NCBI RefSeq assembly: GCF_014200505.1
Contig: NZ_JACHBX010000003.1
Span: forward strand, 620,001 to 684,000
Reading direction: 5' to 3'
DNA from: Massilia aurea
GTDB lineage: Bacteria; Pseudomonadota; Gammaproteobacteria; Burkholderiales; Burkholderiaceae_D
Length of the DNA: 64,000 nucleotides
Every line of letters begins with the position of its first letter. The first letter of the stretch is position 1. Shown piece after piece: positions 1-9,118 of the stretch. Made by a program: the position numbers and the translations under genes. The notes beneath the pieces were generated by a model. The model was not told where the DNA came from. It saw nothing but the letters and a program-made list of their open reading frames with translations, and made no database searches.

Positions 1-617
1 ACGGCTTCCTGGCGGTTGGTGGTGGCGTAGCAGATGTCGCCCTTCTTCGGCTCGATGATGTTCGGGAAGCGCACCTTGAGCGCCTCGATGATGTCGGCCG
101 TGTCGTCGACCGACAACGTGGTTTGCGACACATATGCCAGCAGGTCAGGGTTACGCACCTGCAGGTTATCGACATCGGCGACCGTCTCGACCAGGTGCAT
201 GCCTTCTTCGGCCTGGCCCATCGTCCCTTCGACTTCCGGGTGGCCGTCGTGGCCGATCATGATGATCTCGGCGCCGAGTTTGCGCATCTTGGCCACTTCG
301 ACGTGCACCTTGGTGACCAACGGGCAGGTGGCGTCGAAGATCGTCAGGCCGCGCGCTTCGGCATCGGCCCGCACCGCTTTCGAGACGCCATGGGCCGAGA
401 ACACCAGCGTGTTGCCCGGCGGGACGTCTTCGAGCTGTTCGATGAAGATCGCGCCCTTGGTGCGCAGGTCGGCCACCACGTACGCGTTGTGGACGATCTC
501 GTGGCGCACATAGATCGGGGCGCCGAATTGGGTCAGGGCGCGCTCGACGATTTCGATGGCGCGGTCCACGCCGGCGCAAAAGCCGCGCGGCTGGGCAAGC
601 AGAATTTCGTTTTCCAT
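1..617 (-). CDS. ispH: 4-hydroxy-3-methylbut-2-enyl diphosphate reductase IspH (LytB), partial
   Basis: Last enzyme of the non-mevalonate (MEP) isoprenoid pathway. It reduces HMBPP to IPP and DMAPP with a [4Fe-4S] cluster in the cytoplasm. About 205 N-terminal residues are present and the C-terminus lies beyond the left window edge. The start reads [20 protein letters not shown], the family's N-terminal signature holding the first cluster Cys (RGFCAGV). The next conserved segments are [18 protein letters not shown], and [11 protein letters not shown] with the second cluster Cys. The ATG lies 9 bp after the stop of the FKBP gene. The fkpB-ispH pair is conserved in many proteobacteria and is probably one transcript. 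Confidence 0.96.
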   Translation of the reverse strand, partial: MENEILLAQPRGFCAGVDRAIEIVERALTQFGAPIYVRHEIVHNAYVVADLRTKGAIFIEQLEDVPPGNTLVFSAHGVSKAVRADAEARGLTIFDATCPLVTKVHVEVAKMRKLGAEIIMIGHDGHPEVEGTMGQAEEGMHLVETVADVDNLQVRNPDLLAYVSQTTLSVDDTADIIEALKVRFPNIIEPKKGDICYATTNRQEA

Positions 618-626
618 AGTCTTCCT

Positions 627-1079
627 TTACAGCACCGAAATCAGTTTCACTTCGAACTGGAGCGCCCGGCCAGCCATCGGGTGGTTGAAGTCGAACAGGG
701 CCGAGTCATCGCGCATGTCAAGCAGCACGCCGGCAAACCGGCCGCCCTTCGGCGCATTGAATTCGACCACTTCGCCGACCAGATAGTCAGCGCCCGGCAC
801 CGAATTTTCTTCCAGGGTCGCTTTCGACACCGACTGGATCAGTTCAGGGTTACGTTCACCGAACGCTTCCTGCGCGGTGAGCTCGAAGGTCTGGTGCGTG
901 CCTTCGGGCAGGCCGATCAGGCGCTCTTCGAGGAATGGCGCGAGCTGGCCCTGGCCGAGCAACAGTGTCGCCGGCGTGCCATTGAAGGTGGTGATCACAT
1001 CAGAACCACCGGCAACAGCCAGGCGGTAATGCAGTGTCAGGTACGAGGATTCATTGACGACAGGAGCAGCGTTGGCCAT
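627..1079 (-). CDS. fkpB: FKBP-type peptidyl-prolyl cis-trans isomerase (SlpA/FkpB-like)
   Basis: A 150-residue FKBP of the SlyD/SlpA type, expected to catalyse proline isomerisation and act as a cytoplasmic chaperone. Visible features are the N-terminal FKBP strand (YLTLHYRL), the segment LLGQGQLAPFLEERLIGL, and the family GERNPELI stretch that leads into the inserted flap domain. The C-terminal FDFNHPMAGRALQFEV segment is diagnostic of SlyD/SlpA. The metal-binding His-rich tail of SlyD is absent, which favours FkpB/SlpA. It lies immediately upstream of ispH on the same strand. Confidence 0.93.
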   Translation of the reverse strand: MANAAPVVNESSYLTLHYRLAVAGGSDVITTFNGTPATLLLGQGQLAPFLEERLIGLPEGTHQTFELTAQEAFGERNPELIQSVSKATLEENSVPGADYLVGEVVEFNAPKGGRFAGVLLDMRDDSALFDFNHPMAGRALQFEVKLISVL

Positions 1080-1192
1080 GTTCTTTGCGACGTTTCGTAT
1101 GAGTGCGGGCAGCCCCGGTGGGGCAAACCGCTATTGTAAGCCACGCGCGCGGCTTGCGCCCGGGCTGCCTCTTTTTTTGGCGAGGAATCACG

Positions 1193-1864
1193 ATGGGAAT
1201 TTGTGACTGGCCCGAGCAGGACCGCCCCCGCGAGCGCTTGCTGCGCGACGGCCCGGGAGCATTGTCCGACACCGAATTGCTGGCGATCTTCCTGCGCGTG
1301 GGTGTGGCCGGGAAAAGCGCCGTGACGCTGGCCGGCGATACCCTCACCCACTTCGGTTCACTGCAGCGGCTGCTGCATGCCGATGCCGGCGAGTTCGGGC
1401 AGCTGCACGGGCTCGGGCCGGCCAAGTATGCGCAGCTGCAGGCGGCGCTCGAACTGGCGCGGCGCGCGGTGGCCGAGCAATTCCGGCGCGAGGCGCTGTG
1501 TTCGCCCGAAGCCGTGCGGCACTATCTGCGCAGCCACTTCGCGCTGCGCACGCATGAATCGTTCATCGTGCTGTTTCTGGATGTGAAAAATCGCCTGATC
1601 AATTGCGATGAAATGTTCCGGGGCACGCTTACGCATACCAGTGTGTATCCCCGCGAAGTCGTCAAGGCGGCGCTGCGGCGCGATGCGGCTGCCGTGATCC
1701 TGGCGCACAACCATCCTTCGGGTGTGGCCGAGCCAAGCGACGCGGATATGCGGCTGACGAGCGCGCTTACCCAGGCGCTGTCACTGGTCGAGATCCGCGT
1801 GCTGGACCATTTCGTGGTCGCCGGCAGTCATGTGCATTCGTTTGCCGAGAATGGGCAGTTGTGA
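1193..1864 (+). CDS. radC: RadC family protein (JAB/MPN domain)
   Basis: A 223-residue RadC-family protein. The N-terminal half is UPF0758-like with a helix-hairpin-helix region ([18 protein letters not shown]). The C-terminal half is a JAB/MPN metalloprotease-like domain with the zinc motif AHNHPSG around residues 171-177 and a following Asp in [10 protein letters not shown]. The molecular role is unsettled despite the historical DNA-repair name. The ATG at 1193 is chosen over an upstream in-frame start because GAGG lies just before it and the protein then begins [14 protein letters not shown], like its relatives. It is divergent from fkpB. Confidence 0.92.
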   Translation: MGICDWPEQDRPRERLLRDGPGALSDTELLAIFLRVGVAGKSAVTLAGDTLTHFGSLQRLLHADAGEFGQLHGLGPAKYAQLQAALELARRAVAEQFRREALCSPEAVRHYLRSHFALRTHESFIVLFLDVKNRLINCDEMFRGTLTHTSVYPREVVKAALRRDAAAVILAHNHPSGVAEPSDADMRLTSALTQALSLVEIRVLDHFVVAGSHVHSFAENGQL

Positions 1865-2004
1865 CGGATTTGCTACCCGTGCGTGATGTGGCCACTGGCC
1901 TGAATTACGTCGCGTAAACAGGGGCTTACCCGTGCAGATATGCTCGAATCTGTGATTGTTAAATTTTTTAGTCAATTTAATTAACCATTGTTTTTCGCAA
2001 GTGA

Positions 2005-2034
2005 TTGATTCCGCTTCATTTTTCGCGCTATACT
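2005..2034 (+). promoter_or_regulatory. Probable sigma-70 promoter of rpmB-rpmG
   Basis: TTGATT at 2005-2010 and TATACT at 2029-2034 are separated by 18 bp, about 40 bp before the rpmB start, in an AT-rich patch of otherwise GC-rich DNA. This is a by-eye match. Confidence 0.6.
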
Positions 2035-2074
2035 CTCGTTTTTCCAGTCCTGGAACATATTTAAGGAGTGCACT

Positions 2075-2311
2075 ATGGCACGTGTTTGCCAAGTAACCGG
2101 CAAGGGTGTGATGGTTGGTAACAACGTCTCCCACGCTAACAACAAAACGAAGCGTCGTTTCCTGCCTAACCTGCAGAATCGTCGTATCTACGTCGAATCG
2201 GAAAACCGCTGGGTTTCGCTGCGTTTGTCGAACGCCGGCCTGCGCCTGATTGACAAGCTCGGCATCGATGCCGTGCTGGTCGACATGCGTGCTCGTGGCG
2301 AAAAAGTTTAA
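2075..2311 (+). CDS. rpmB: 50S ribosomal protein L28
   Basis: A 78-residue protein with the L28 signature: start [11 protein letters not shown], the [12 protein letters not shown] segment and the [19 protein letters not shown] strand. It is a structural component of the large ribosomal subunit. The ATG is preceded by AAGGAG. rpmG follows 13 bp downstream, the usual rpmB-rpmG pair. Confidence 0.98.
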   Translation: MARVCQVTGKGVMVGNNVSHANNKTKRRFLPNLQNRRIYVESENRWVSLRLSNAGLRLIDKLGIDAVLVDMRARGEKV

Positions 2312-2324
2312 TTAGGGAGCTATC

Positions 2325-2492
2325 ATGGCAAAAACTGGCCGCGACAAAATCAAGCTGGAATCGACTGCAGGCACGGGTCACTTCTACACCACCACCAAGA
2401 ACAAGCGCACGATGCCGGCGAAAATGGAAATTACCAAATTCGACCCTAAGGCACGTAAGCACGTGATCTACAAAGAAACCAAGATCAAGTAA
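2325..2492 (+). CDS. rpmG: 50S ribosomal protein L33
   Basis: A 55-residue ribosomal protein beginning [18 protein letters not shown], with the [17 protein letters not shown] core and a basic [11 protein letters not shown] tail. It has no CxxC zinc motif, so it is the zinc-independent form. Its Shine-Dalgarno is AGGGAGC. It is co-transcribed with rpmB and followed by a strong terminator. Confidence 0.97.
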   Translation: MAKTGRDKIKLESTAGTGHFYTTTKNKRTMPAKMEITKFDPKARKHVIYKETKIK

Positions 2493-2510
2493 TTGATCCT
2501 GTTGTCTTTC

Positions 2511-2546
2511 AAAAAGCCGCCGGCGCAAGCCTGGCGGCTTTTTTTA
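2511..2546 (+). terminator. Rho-independent terminator of rpmB-rpmG
   Basis: The stem AAAGCCGCC / GGCGGCTTT has a short loop and is followed by a run of seven T, 20-55 bp after the rpmG stop. Confidence 0.9.
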
Positions 2547-2578
2547 TGGCCGGACACTGTCCGCGTTACCATGGCGAA

Positions 2579-4165
2579 ATGACCAGCTCGTCCCTGCCCG
2601 CCCTCTCTCCCGCCACCGACCGTCTCGACGCCCTCGATGTCCTGCGCGGCTTTGCGCTGATCGGCATCTGCATCGCCAACGTCGAATTTTTCAACCGGCC
2701 CGTGGTCGAATCCGGACAAGGCATTCCCGCCGGCCTGCACGGCCTCGACTGGCTGGTGGCGTTTCTCGTCGCGTACCTGGTCAGCGGCAAGTTCTGGACG
2801 ATCTTTTCGCTGCTGTTCGGCATGGGCTTTGCGCTGATGCTCGAGCGTGCCCGCGTGGCCGGGCGGCCATTCGCGCCAACCTACGGCCGCCGGGTCGGCG
2901 TGCTGCTGGCGATCGGCTTGTTGCACCACACCTTGCTATGGAGCGGCGATATCCTGATCAGTTATGCAGCCGGCGCGCTCGCGCTAATGCTTGCCCTGCT
3001 GGCGCCGGCGCGGTTGCTCGTAATCGCCCTCATTGCCTGCATTGCGCTGCCCCAGGTTCCGGGGCTGAGCCTGTTGGGCTGGCTGCTCGCACCCGTCGTT
3101 CTGGCATCGCTGGTCGCGCTGTACCTGCGCGCGCGGCAAGCCTGGCTGTTTCCACTGGTGACGATCGGTACCGGGGCGCTGATGTCGCTGGCGGCACTGC
3201 TCGCGGCATCGGGCAGCAAGGGCGACGACACGACGATGCTGACCGCGGTGGGCGCCATTTTCACGGGCCTTGGCCTGCTCGCCTGCTGGGGCAGCCCGGC
3301 CGACCAGAAGCCGCTACGCATCGGCGTCCAGATCGTGCTGCTGACCTATTGCCTGATCGCAGTGGAGGCTGGTATGCGGCACTTTGCGCCTGCCGTTGGA
3401 CAGACGACAGTCATGAGCAGCACCGCTAGCGTTAGCAGTGCTGATGACGAGTCGGTGCCCGCCGCCGATGGCCGCGTGTTGCGCTACCGGGAACAAGTCG
3501 CACGCAGCACCGAAGAACGCGTCGTGTTGACGCAGGGCAGCTACCCGGATGCAGTAGCGATGCGGTTCAGGCAGCTGGACGAACGCATGGTGGACGAAGT
3601 CGGGTTCTCGGTGTTGCTGGTGGGCGTGTTCCTGATCGGCGTCTGGTTCGTGCGATCGGGCGTGATCGCACGCGCAGCCGAGCACAAGACGCTGTACCGA
3701 CGGCTGGCCATCATCGGCATCCCGCTGGGCGTCGGACTTGGCGTGCTTGGCAGCCTGATCGCGACGGGCCGGCCGCCTGGGGTCGACGATGGTGGCCATG
3801 ATCTTGCCCACGCCCTGCTGTCGCTAGGCAGCTTGCCCGCTGCGCTTGGCTATATTGGCGCCGTCATGCTGATGCTGCACAGCCGTGGCGCGCTGGCACG
3901 GATCCGGCTTCTGGCACCGTTCGGACGGATGGCGCTAAGCAATTACCTGACGCAGTCACTCGTCTTTTCACTGTTGTTTTATGCCCACGGAATGGGACTG
4001 TGGGGTATAGGGCGGACGACGCAAGTAGGCATCGCGCTGGGATTGTGCGCGCTGCAGATCGGTTTGAGCCACTGGTGGCTGGCGCGTTTCCAGTACGGCC
4101 CGGTCGAATGGGTCTGGCGCGCACTGACGTATCTGACCTGGCCACCGATGCGCGGGAAGGCGTAA
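2579..4165 (+). CDS. DUF418 domain membrane protein (YeiB-like)
   Basis: A 528-residue polytopic inner-membrane protein. It opens with the family signature RLDALDVLRGFALIGICIAN, followed by FSLLFGMGFALMLER. The C-terminal DUF418 domain contains PFGRMALSNYLTQS. About ten hydrophobic segments are visible. A hydrophilic Ser/Ala-rich stretch (about residues 275-335) interrupts them. Relatives are suspected transporters or acyltransferase-like proteins, with no proven substrate. An upstream in-frame ATG at 2546 lies on the rpmG terminator T-tract and is rejected; the ATG at 2579 is used. The gene stands alone. Confidence 0.85.
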   Translation: MTSSSLPALSPATDRLDALDVLRGFALIGICIANVEFFNRPVVESGQGIPAGLHGLDWLVAFLVAYLVSGKFWTIFSLLFGMGFALMLERARVAGRPFAPTYGRRVGVLLAIGLLHHTLLWSGDILISYAAGALALMLALLAPARLLVIALIACIALPQVPGLSLLGWLLAPVVLASLVALYLRARQAWLFPLVTIGTGALMSLAALLAASGSKGDDTTMLTAVGAIFTGLGLLACWGSPADQKPLRIGVQIVLLTYCLIAVEAGMRHFAPAVGQTTVMSSTASVSSADDESVPAADGRVLRYREQVARSTEERVVLTQGSYPDAVAMRFRQLDERMVDEVGFSVLLVGVFLIGVWFVRSGVIARAAEHKTLYRRLAIIGIPLGVGLGVLGSLIATGRPPGVDDGGHDLAHALLSLGSLPAALGYIGAVMLMLHSRGALARIRLLAPFGRMALSNYLTQSLVFSLLFYAHGMGLWGIGRTTQVGIALGLCALQIGLSHWWLARFQYGPVEWVWRALTYLTWPPMRGKA

Positions 4166-4182
4166 CGGAATCCGTACGCTGG

Positions 4183-4282
4183 GTAGGGTGGACGGGTTCC
4201 CCGTCCACGCGTTCAATGAACCCGAATGCAACACGAAGCCAAATCGATCTGAACGCGTGGACGGCATAGCCGTCCACCCTAC
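4183..4282. repeat. Paired inverted REP-like repeat (two hairpin units)
   Basis: Unit 1 (4183-4214) starts GTAGGGTGGACGG and ends CGTCCACGCGTTC. Unit 2 (4251-4282) is its inverted copy, starting GAACGCGTGGACGG and ending CCGTCCACCCTAC. Each unit can fold into a hairpin, and the two together form a larger palindrome. It lies between converging genes, the usual place for such extragenic repeats. Confidence 0.75.
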
Positions 4283-4313
4283 GGCTGATTCACAAGCGGG
4301 AGCGACCAAATGC

Positions 4314-4341
4314 AAAACGGCTCCCGAAGGAGCCGTTTTTT
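4314..4341. terminator. Bidirectional rho-independent terminator
   Basis: The stem AAAACGGCTCC / GGAGCCGTTTT with loop CGAA has an A-run on its left and a T-run on its right. It can therefore end both the DUF418 gene (+) and the desaturase gene (-), which converge here. Confidence 0.88.
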
Positions 4342-4358
4342 AATCCGCTGATACCGAA

Positions 4359-5570
4359 TCAGGCATAGGTGCGCAGGCGCAGTGAAAAATCTTGCAGCGC
4401 CTTGATGCCCGACGCCTCGGCGCGATTGCACCAGTCCTGCAACTGATGCAACAACTGATCGCGGGTGTGGTGCGAACGTTCCCAGATCGCGCCAAGTTCC
4501 ACGCGCATATTGTGCATGGTCTCCAGCGCTTTGCTGTGCTGGAACAGCTCGACCAGCTGCTCTTTCTGCGACAACTCCAGTTTGGCCGGTTCGCGTTGCA
4601 TCAGCTTGCGCGAGCTTTTCAGGAAGCGCGTTTCCAGGCCACTTGCATGCTTGCGCTGCTCGAATTCTTCATGGAACGCATGACGCACCGATTTCGCATA
4701 CTTGGCCATCACGTCGTAACGGTTGGCGATCACCGATTGCAGCGTATCGAAGTCGGCCTGGTCCTTGTTCTTGGCCAGTTTCGGCTTCGGTGCCACTTTC
4801 TTGACCTTGGCCAGTCCGACCATTTCGAGCATGCGGATATAGCCCCAGCCCAGGTCGAACTCGTACCACTTGCTCGACAGCTTGGCCGACGTGGCGTACG
4901 TGTGGTGATTGTTGTGCAGCTCTTCGCCGCCAATCAAAATGCCCCAAGGGAAGATGTTGGTCGCGGCGTCGCTGCAATCGAAATTGCGGTAGCCCCACCA
5001 GTGGCCGAGACCATTGATGATGCCTGCAGCAGTGATCGGAATCCACATCATCTGCACGGCCCACACCGACAAGCCGATGATGCCGAACAGCGCAATATTA
5101 ATCACCAGCATCGCAACCACACCCATCATGCTGCGGCCGGTGTACACGTGGCGCTCCATCCAATCATCCGGGGTGCCATGACCATACTTGTCCATGGTTT
5201 CCTGAACCTTGCTCTCGGCGCGGTACAGCTCGGCGCCTTCGAACAGCACCTTGCGGATGCCGCGCGTTTGCGGGCTGTGCGGATCTTCTTCGGTGTCGCA
5301 CTTGGCATGGTGCTTGCGGTGGATTGACGCCCACTCTTTCGTGACCTGACCAGTGGTCAGCCACAGCCAGAAGCGGAAGAAGTGACTTGGAATCGGATGC
5401 AGGTCAAGCGCGCGGTGCGCCTGATGGCGGTGCAGGTACACAGTGACGCTGATGATGGTGATGTGCGTAACCACCAGCGTGTACAGAACGACTTCCCATG
5501 CCGAAAAATCCAGCAGGCCGGTCGACAAGAACGACAGCACAGCGTGCAAAGTGTCGTTAAAGAAATTCAT
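4359..5570 (-). CDS. Membrane acyl-CoA/fatty acid desaturase (delta-9 type)
   Basis: A 403-residue membrane di-iron desaturase that should introduce a cis double bond into acyl chains and so adjust membrane fluidity. All three histidine boxes are present: HRHQAH (47-52), HRKHH (84-88) and HNNHH (219-223). Four hydrophobic segments flank them. A hydrophilic C-terminal tail of about 130 residues, rich in Lys/Glu/Gln, extends past the desaturase domain. The start has GGAG 6 bp upstream. It lies downstream of the mscS gene on the same strand with a gap of about 100 bp. The exact substrate cannot be read from sequence. Confidence 0.93.
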   Translation of the reverse strand: MNFFNDTLHAVLSFLSTGLLDFSAWEVVLYTLVVTHITIISVTVYLHRHQAHRALDLHPIPSHFFRFWLWLTTGQVTKEWASIHRKHHAKCDTEEDPHSPQTRGIRKVLFEGAELYRAESKVQETMDKYGHGTPDDWMERHVYTGRSMMGVVAMLVINIALFGIIGLSVWAVQMMWIPITAAGIINGLGHWWGYRNFDCSDAATNIFPWGILIGGEELHNNHHTYATSAKLSSKWYEFDLGWGYIRMLEMVGLAKVKKVAPKPKLAKNKDQADFDTLQSVIANRYDVMAKYAKSVRHAFHEEFEQRKHASGLETRFLKSSRKLMQREPAKLELSQKEQLVELFQHSKALETMHNMRVELGAIWERSHHTRDQLLHQLQDWCNRAEASGIKALQDFSLRLRTYA

Positions 5571-5673
5571 TCAGTCTCCAATGCAGGGCTTGTATGACGT
5601 CGATCAGGAAGATCGCACATGCATAACCCTTGCATTTTACGTGTTTCTACTGCCGCACGGCAGCAGCACGTCT

Positions 5674-7044
5674 TCAATTTTTGCCTAAATCCGCGCCAGT
5701 CTGTTTTACGCCACCTTCGGTAGCGTCTGACGCACCCTCCGGGGTGCGCGCCATCATGGACGTGATGTGCGCGTCGAGCAGGCGCGTGTCCATCGAAGGA
5801 TGGCCGAGCTTGATGGCGCCCGTGTGTACCAGCGCGTAAATCTTGCGATTGACTTCCGAGATCGGCCCGCCCTGCCCGTTTTCCGGGTCGCCCAGGAAGA
5901 ATCCGACTTCCAGCTCGTAGCCATCGGCAACAAACGCGGTCAGCAGCACATTCGGCGCCGGCGTCTCCAGCACGCGGTCAACGCCCTTCGGTTGCTCTTC
6001 CAGCAACGGCATCACGACCGCTAGATCGCTGTCGTACGACACGACCAGCTTGGTGACGGCGCGCACGTTCTTGTTTGTCACCGACTGGTTCAGCACCACG
6101 CCGGTGATCAGCATTTCGTTTGGCAACAGCGTCTGCGTACCGTCGGCGCTACGCAACACCGTGTAGCGCGTATTGATGCGCGAGACCTTGCCGGAATACT
6201 TGTCGAGCGTGATCGGATCGCCAATCGCCAGGCTGCGCTCGAACAGGATGATGAAACCGGACACATAATTACTGGCAATGCGCTGCATGCCCAGACCCAG
6301 ACCCACACCGAGCGCGCCGCCGAACACCGACAGCACGGTCAGATCGAGCCCCGCCAGCGACAGGCTGAACAACACGGCAACGAGGATCAGCGCAGCACGG
6401 CCCACGCGCGCCAACGCGACGCGCAGCGACGAATGCATGCGCTCGACATGCATCAACCGTTCTTCGAGCGCGGCGCCGGCCCACAGCGCCAGGATCATCA
6501 GCACGACGATCGAGACGATGCCCTGCAACAGATCGAGCAGCGAGGTTTTCTTGGCCCCGACCGGCAGCATGGTCGTCTCGAGCGCGCGCAATATGTCCGG
6601 CAGGATGCCGGTCAGGTGCAGCGCTACGATAATCCAGGCCGTGAAGGCAAACACGCGTTCGAACGTCTGCAGCGCCTCGCCCACCTGGCCACGGCGCGCA
6701 AAGGCGCGGCGCAGCAGGTAGAAGAAGGTACGGATCACCGCCAGCGATACGAACAGTGGCAATGCCACGCGCAGCAGGTTCACGGTCTGGAAGTGTTCCA
6801 GGATGACCTTGCTCAGCGACAGTAGCGCGACGGTCAACAACGGCCCGAGCACCCGGGCAACGCCGCCCAGCCCGACACGCATCAAGCGGCCCTGTTCATC
6901 CCGGTTCTTGAGCAGCGAGCGCCCGATCAACCCTGCCAACCCCCAGCCCGCCGCCACACAGAAGACAAGTGCAAGCGCCTGCCACAACAGGGCCGGGTTG
7001 CGGATGTCGACAATCATGACATTCCAGAGGTCGGACAAGGGCAT
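5674..7044 (-). CDS. Mechanosensitive ion channel, MscS family
   Basis: A 456-residue inner-membrane channel. It has about five N-terminal hydrophobic segments, then the pore helix region ALGVGLGLGMQRIASNYVSG, typical of the MscS TM3. The cytosolic beta domain follows (ERSLAIGDPITLDKYSGKV...LLPNEMLITGVVLNQS). Its job would be to release solutes on hypo-osmotic shock. Longer than E. coli MscS (286 aa), it belongs to the medium-length group with extra N-terminal helices. AAGGA precedes the ATG. It lies 11 bp after the methyltransferase gene and is probably co-transcribed with it. Confidence 0.92.
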   Translation of the reverse strand: MPLSDLWNVMIVDIRNPALLWQALALVFCVAAGWGLAGLIGRSLLKNRDEQGRLMRVGLGGVARVLGPLLTVALLSLSKVILEHFQTVNLLRVALPLFVSLAVIRTFFYLLRRAFARRGQVGEALQTFERVFAFTAWIIVALHLTGILPDILRALETTMLPVGAKKTSLLDLLQGIVSIVVLMILALWAGAALEERLMHVERMHSSLRVALARVGRAALILVAVLFSLSLAGLDLTVLSVFGGALGVGLGLGMQRIASNYVSGFIILFERSLAIGDPITLDKYSGKVSRINTRYTVLRSADGTQTLLPNEMLITGVVLNQSVTNKNVRAVTKLVVSYDSDLAVVMPLLEEQPKGVDRVLETPAPNVLLTAFVADGYELEVGFFLGDPENGQGGPISEVNRKIYALVHTGAIKLGHPSMDTRLLDAHITSMMARTPEGASDATEGGVKQTGADLGKN

Positions 7045-7055
7045 CGCAGGGTTCC

Positions 7056-8381
7056 TTATTCTTCGTCGGTTGCCGTCACATCGGCGTCAGCGTCGGCATC
7101 TGCCTTGACTGGGGCCGCCTTGACCAGCGCCTTGCGTTGCAGCACGGCGGCGAAGAAGCCGTCGGTCTGGTGCTTGTGCGGCAAGAGCTTGAGGTACTTG
7201 TCCATTTCGAGCGGAATCTTTTGCTCGGCCAGCACCTGACTCATCGGCACCAGATCGAAGTCCGGGTGCGTTGCCAGGAAGCCTTCGACAATGACGTCGT
7301 TTTCTTCATCCAGCAGGCTGCAGGTGGCATACACGAGGCGGCCACCGTTCTTGACCAGGCGCGCAGCGCCGTCCAGGATCGCGGCTTGCTTTTCCTGCAT
7401 CTCGGCAATCGCGCCCAGTTGCTGACGCCACTTGACGTCCGGATTGCGGCGCAAGGTGCCCAGGCCCGAGCATGGCGCATCGACCAGCACGCGGTCGATC
7501 TTGCCAGCCAGACGCTTGACCTTGGCATCGCGCTCGTGCGCGATCAGCACCGGATGCACGTTCGACAAACCGCTGCGCGCCATGCGTGGCTTGAGTTTGG
7601 CCAGGCGCTTTTCGGACACGTCGAACGCGTACAGGCGACCGGTATTGCGCATCAGCGCGCCCAGTGCCAGCGTCTTGCCGCCAGCGCCGGCGCAGAAGTC
7701 GACCACCATCTCGCCGCGGCGTGCGCCGACGATCTGCGACAGCACCTGGCTGCCCTCGTCCTGCACTTCGATCGCGCCCTCCTTGAACAGCGGCAGATTC
7801 TGCAGCGCAGGCTTTTGCTTGACGCGCAGACCCAGCGGCGCATACGGCATCGGCTCGGCGACGATCGGCGCTTCGAGCAGCGTGGCGATAACGGCGTCGC
7901 GCTCGGCCTTGATCGAATTGACGCGCAGGTCGAGCGGCGCCGGCGTGTTGAGCACGGCGGCCAGTTGCAGGGCTTCGGCTTCGCCGAACTGGGCTACCAG
8001 CTTGTCGTACAGCCATTGCGGCAGATTGGCTTGCACCGGACCTGGCAGCAACGTGCGGTCGACTTCCTTGATGCGGGTCAGGAAGTGGGTTTCATCTTCG
8101 GTCAGGCCACCGATCGAATCGATGCCAGCCGTTTCGGCCAGGCCCAGCAGCGCCAGGCGACGCATCGATGGCGTGCTGCCATGGCCGGCGAAATCGGTGA
8201 AGAACGACTTGTTACGCAGCACCGAATACACGGCTTCGGCAATCACGCCACGCTCACGGCCGCCAAAACGCGGATTGTCTTTGAAGAAACGCGACAGGGT
8301 GACGTCGGCTGGGGAGGTAAAACGGAGAATCTCGCGCAGGACTTCTTCAGTCTTGGCGACGATCGCTGGAGGCAATCTCAT
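7056..8381 (-). CDS. RsmB/NOP family 16S rRNA m5C methyltransferase
   Basis: A 441-residue SAM-dependent RNA cytosine-C5 methyltransferase. An N-terminal RsmB-like helical domain precedes the catalytic domain. That domain shows the SAM motif VVDFCAGAGGKTLALG, motif IV VDAPCSGLGTLRRNPD and the nucleophile motif YATCSLL. The two Cys residues (PCSG, ATCS) are the family's catalytic pair. Relatives modify 16S rRNA (C967 in E. coli RsmB), but the target position here is inferred. The C-terminal tail is Asp/Ala-rich and low in complexity. AAGGA precedes the ATG. purN lies 43 bp upstream. Confidence 0.88.
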   Translation of the reverse strand: MRLPPAIVAKTEEVLREILRFTSPADVTLSRFFKDNPRFGGRERGVIAEAVYSVLRNKSFFTDFAGHGSTPSMRRLALLGLAETAGIDSIGGLTEDETHFLTRIKEVDRTLLPGPVQANLPQWLYDKLVAQFGEAEALQLAAVLNTPAPLDLRVNSIKAERDAVIATLLEAPIVAEPMPYAPLGLRVKQKPALQNLPLFKEGAIEVQDEGSQVLSQIVGARRGEMVVDFCAGAGGKTLALGALMRNTGRLYAFDVSEKRLAKLKPRMARSGLSNVHPVLIAHERDAKVKRLAGKIDRVLVDAPCSGLGTLRRNPDVKWRQQLGAIAEMQEKQAAILDGAARLVKNGGRLVYATCSLLDEENDVIVEGFLATHPDFDLVPMSQVLAEQKIPLEMDKYLKLLPHKHQTDGFFAAVLQRKALVKAAPVKADADADADVTATDEE

Positions 8382-8424
8382 GTAAATCCTTGGGTTGTAA
8401 ACTGCTTACTTAAAACAATGCGTT

Positions 8425-9054
8425 TTAAATACTAATGGCGTCAAAGCCAGGCTCGACGATGCGCACCGCACCGTTCTCGACGACCAGACGGTCTTCAACG
8501 AACAGGCGCACCGCGCGCGGATAAAGCTTGTGTTCTTCGACCAGCAGGCGGGTAGCCAGCGTGGCTTCAGTGTCGCCCGGCAGCACGGGAATGCGTGCTT
8601 GCAAGACAGCCGGGCCGTGATCGAGTTCGGCCGTGACAAAATGGACCGTCGCGCCATGCTCGGTACAACCGGCGTCGAGCGCCTGCTGGTGCGTGTGCAG
8701 CCCAGGGAACAGCGGCAGCAGCGACGGGTGGATATTGAGCATCCGGCCTGCATAATGCTCGACGAACGGCGCCGTCAGGATGCGCATGAAACCGGCCAGC
8801 ACGACCAGGTCGGGCTCGAAGACGTCGATGGTTTCCTGCAGCTTGGCGTCGAATTCGGCGCGGGTGGCGAACGACTTGCTCGGCACCACCGCAGTGGGAA
8901 TGCCGCGCGCCTGCGCAAACGCCAGGCCGCCGGCTTCAGGTTTATTGCTGATGACGGCGGCGATACGGGCTGGCCAACCTTCGGCATCAAGCGCTCGCAC
9001 GACCGCTTCCATATTGCTTCCGCGGCCCGAAATCAGGATCACGATATTTTTCAT
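8425..9054 (-). CDS. purN: Phosphoribosylglycinamide formyltransferase
   Basis: A 209-residue GAR transformylase of purine biosynthesis that transfers formyl from 10-formyl-THF to GAR. The N-terminus MKNIVILISGRGSNME is the phosphate-binding signature. NIHPSLLPLFPGLHTHQQAL carries the catalytic Asn-His, and VHFVTAELDHGPAVLQ carries the catalytic Asp. The in-frame extension upstream to 9213 would run into the neighbouring barstar gene and lacks homology, so the ATG at 9054 is used. ATG 9063 (MPA...) is an alternative. Confidence 0.94.
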   Translation of the reverse strand: MKNIVILISGRGSNMEAVVRALDAEGWPARIAAVISNKPEAGGLAFAQARGIPTAVVPSKSFATRAEFDAKLQETIDVFEPDLVVLAGFMRILTAPFVEHYAGRMLNIHPSLLPLFPGLHTHQQALDAGCTEHGATVHFVTAELDHGPAVLQARIPVLPGDTEATLATRLLVEEHKLYPRAVRLFVEDRLVVENGAVRIVEPGFDAISI

Positions 9055-9118
9055 AGCCGGCATTGTACCGTAACGACGGGCACCAAATGCTGCCTGAAAT
9101 GACGACCGCAGCCCTCGC

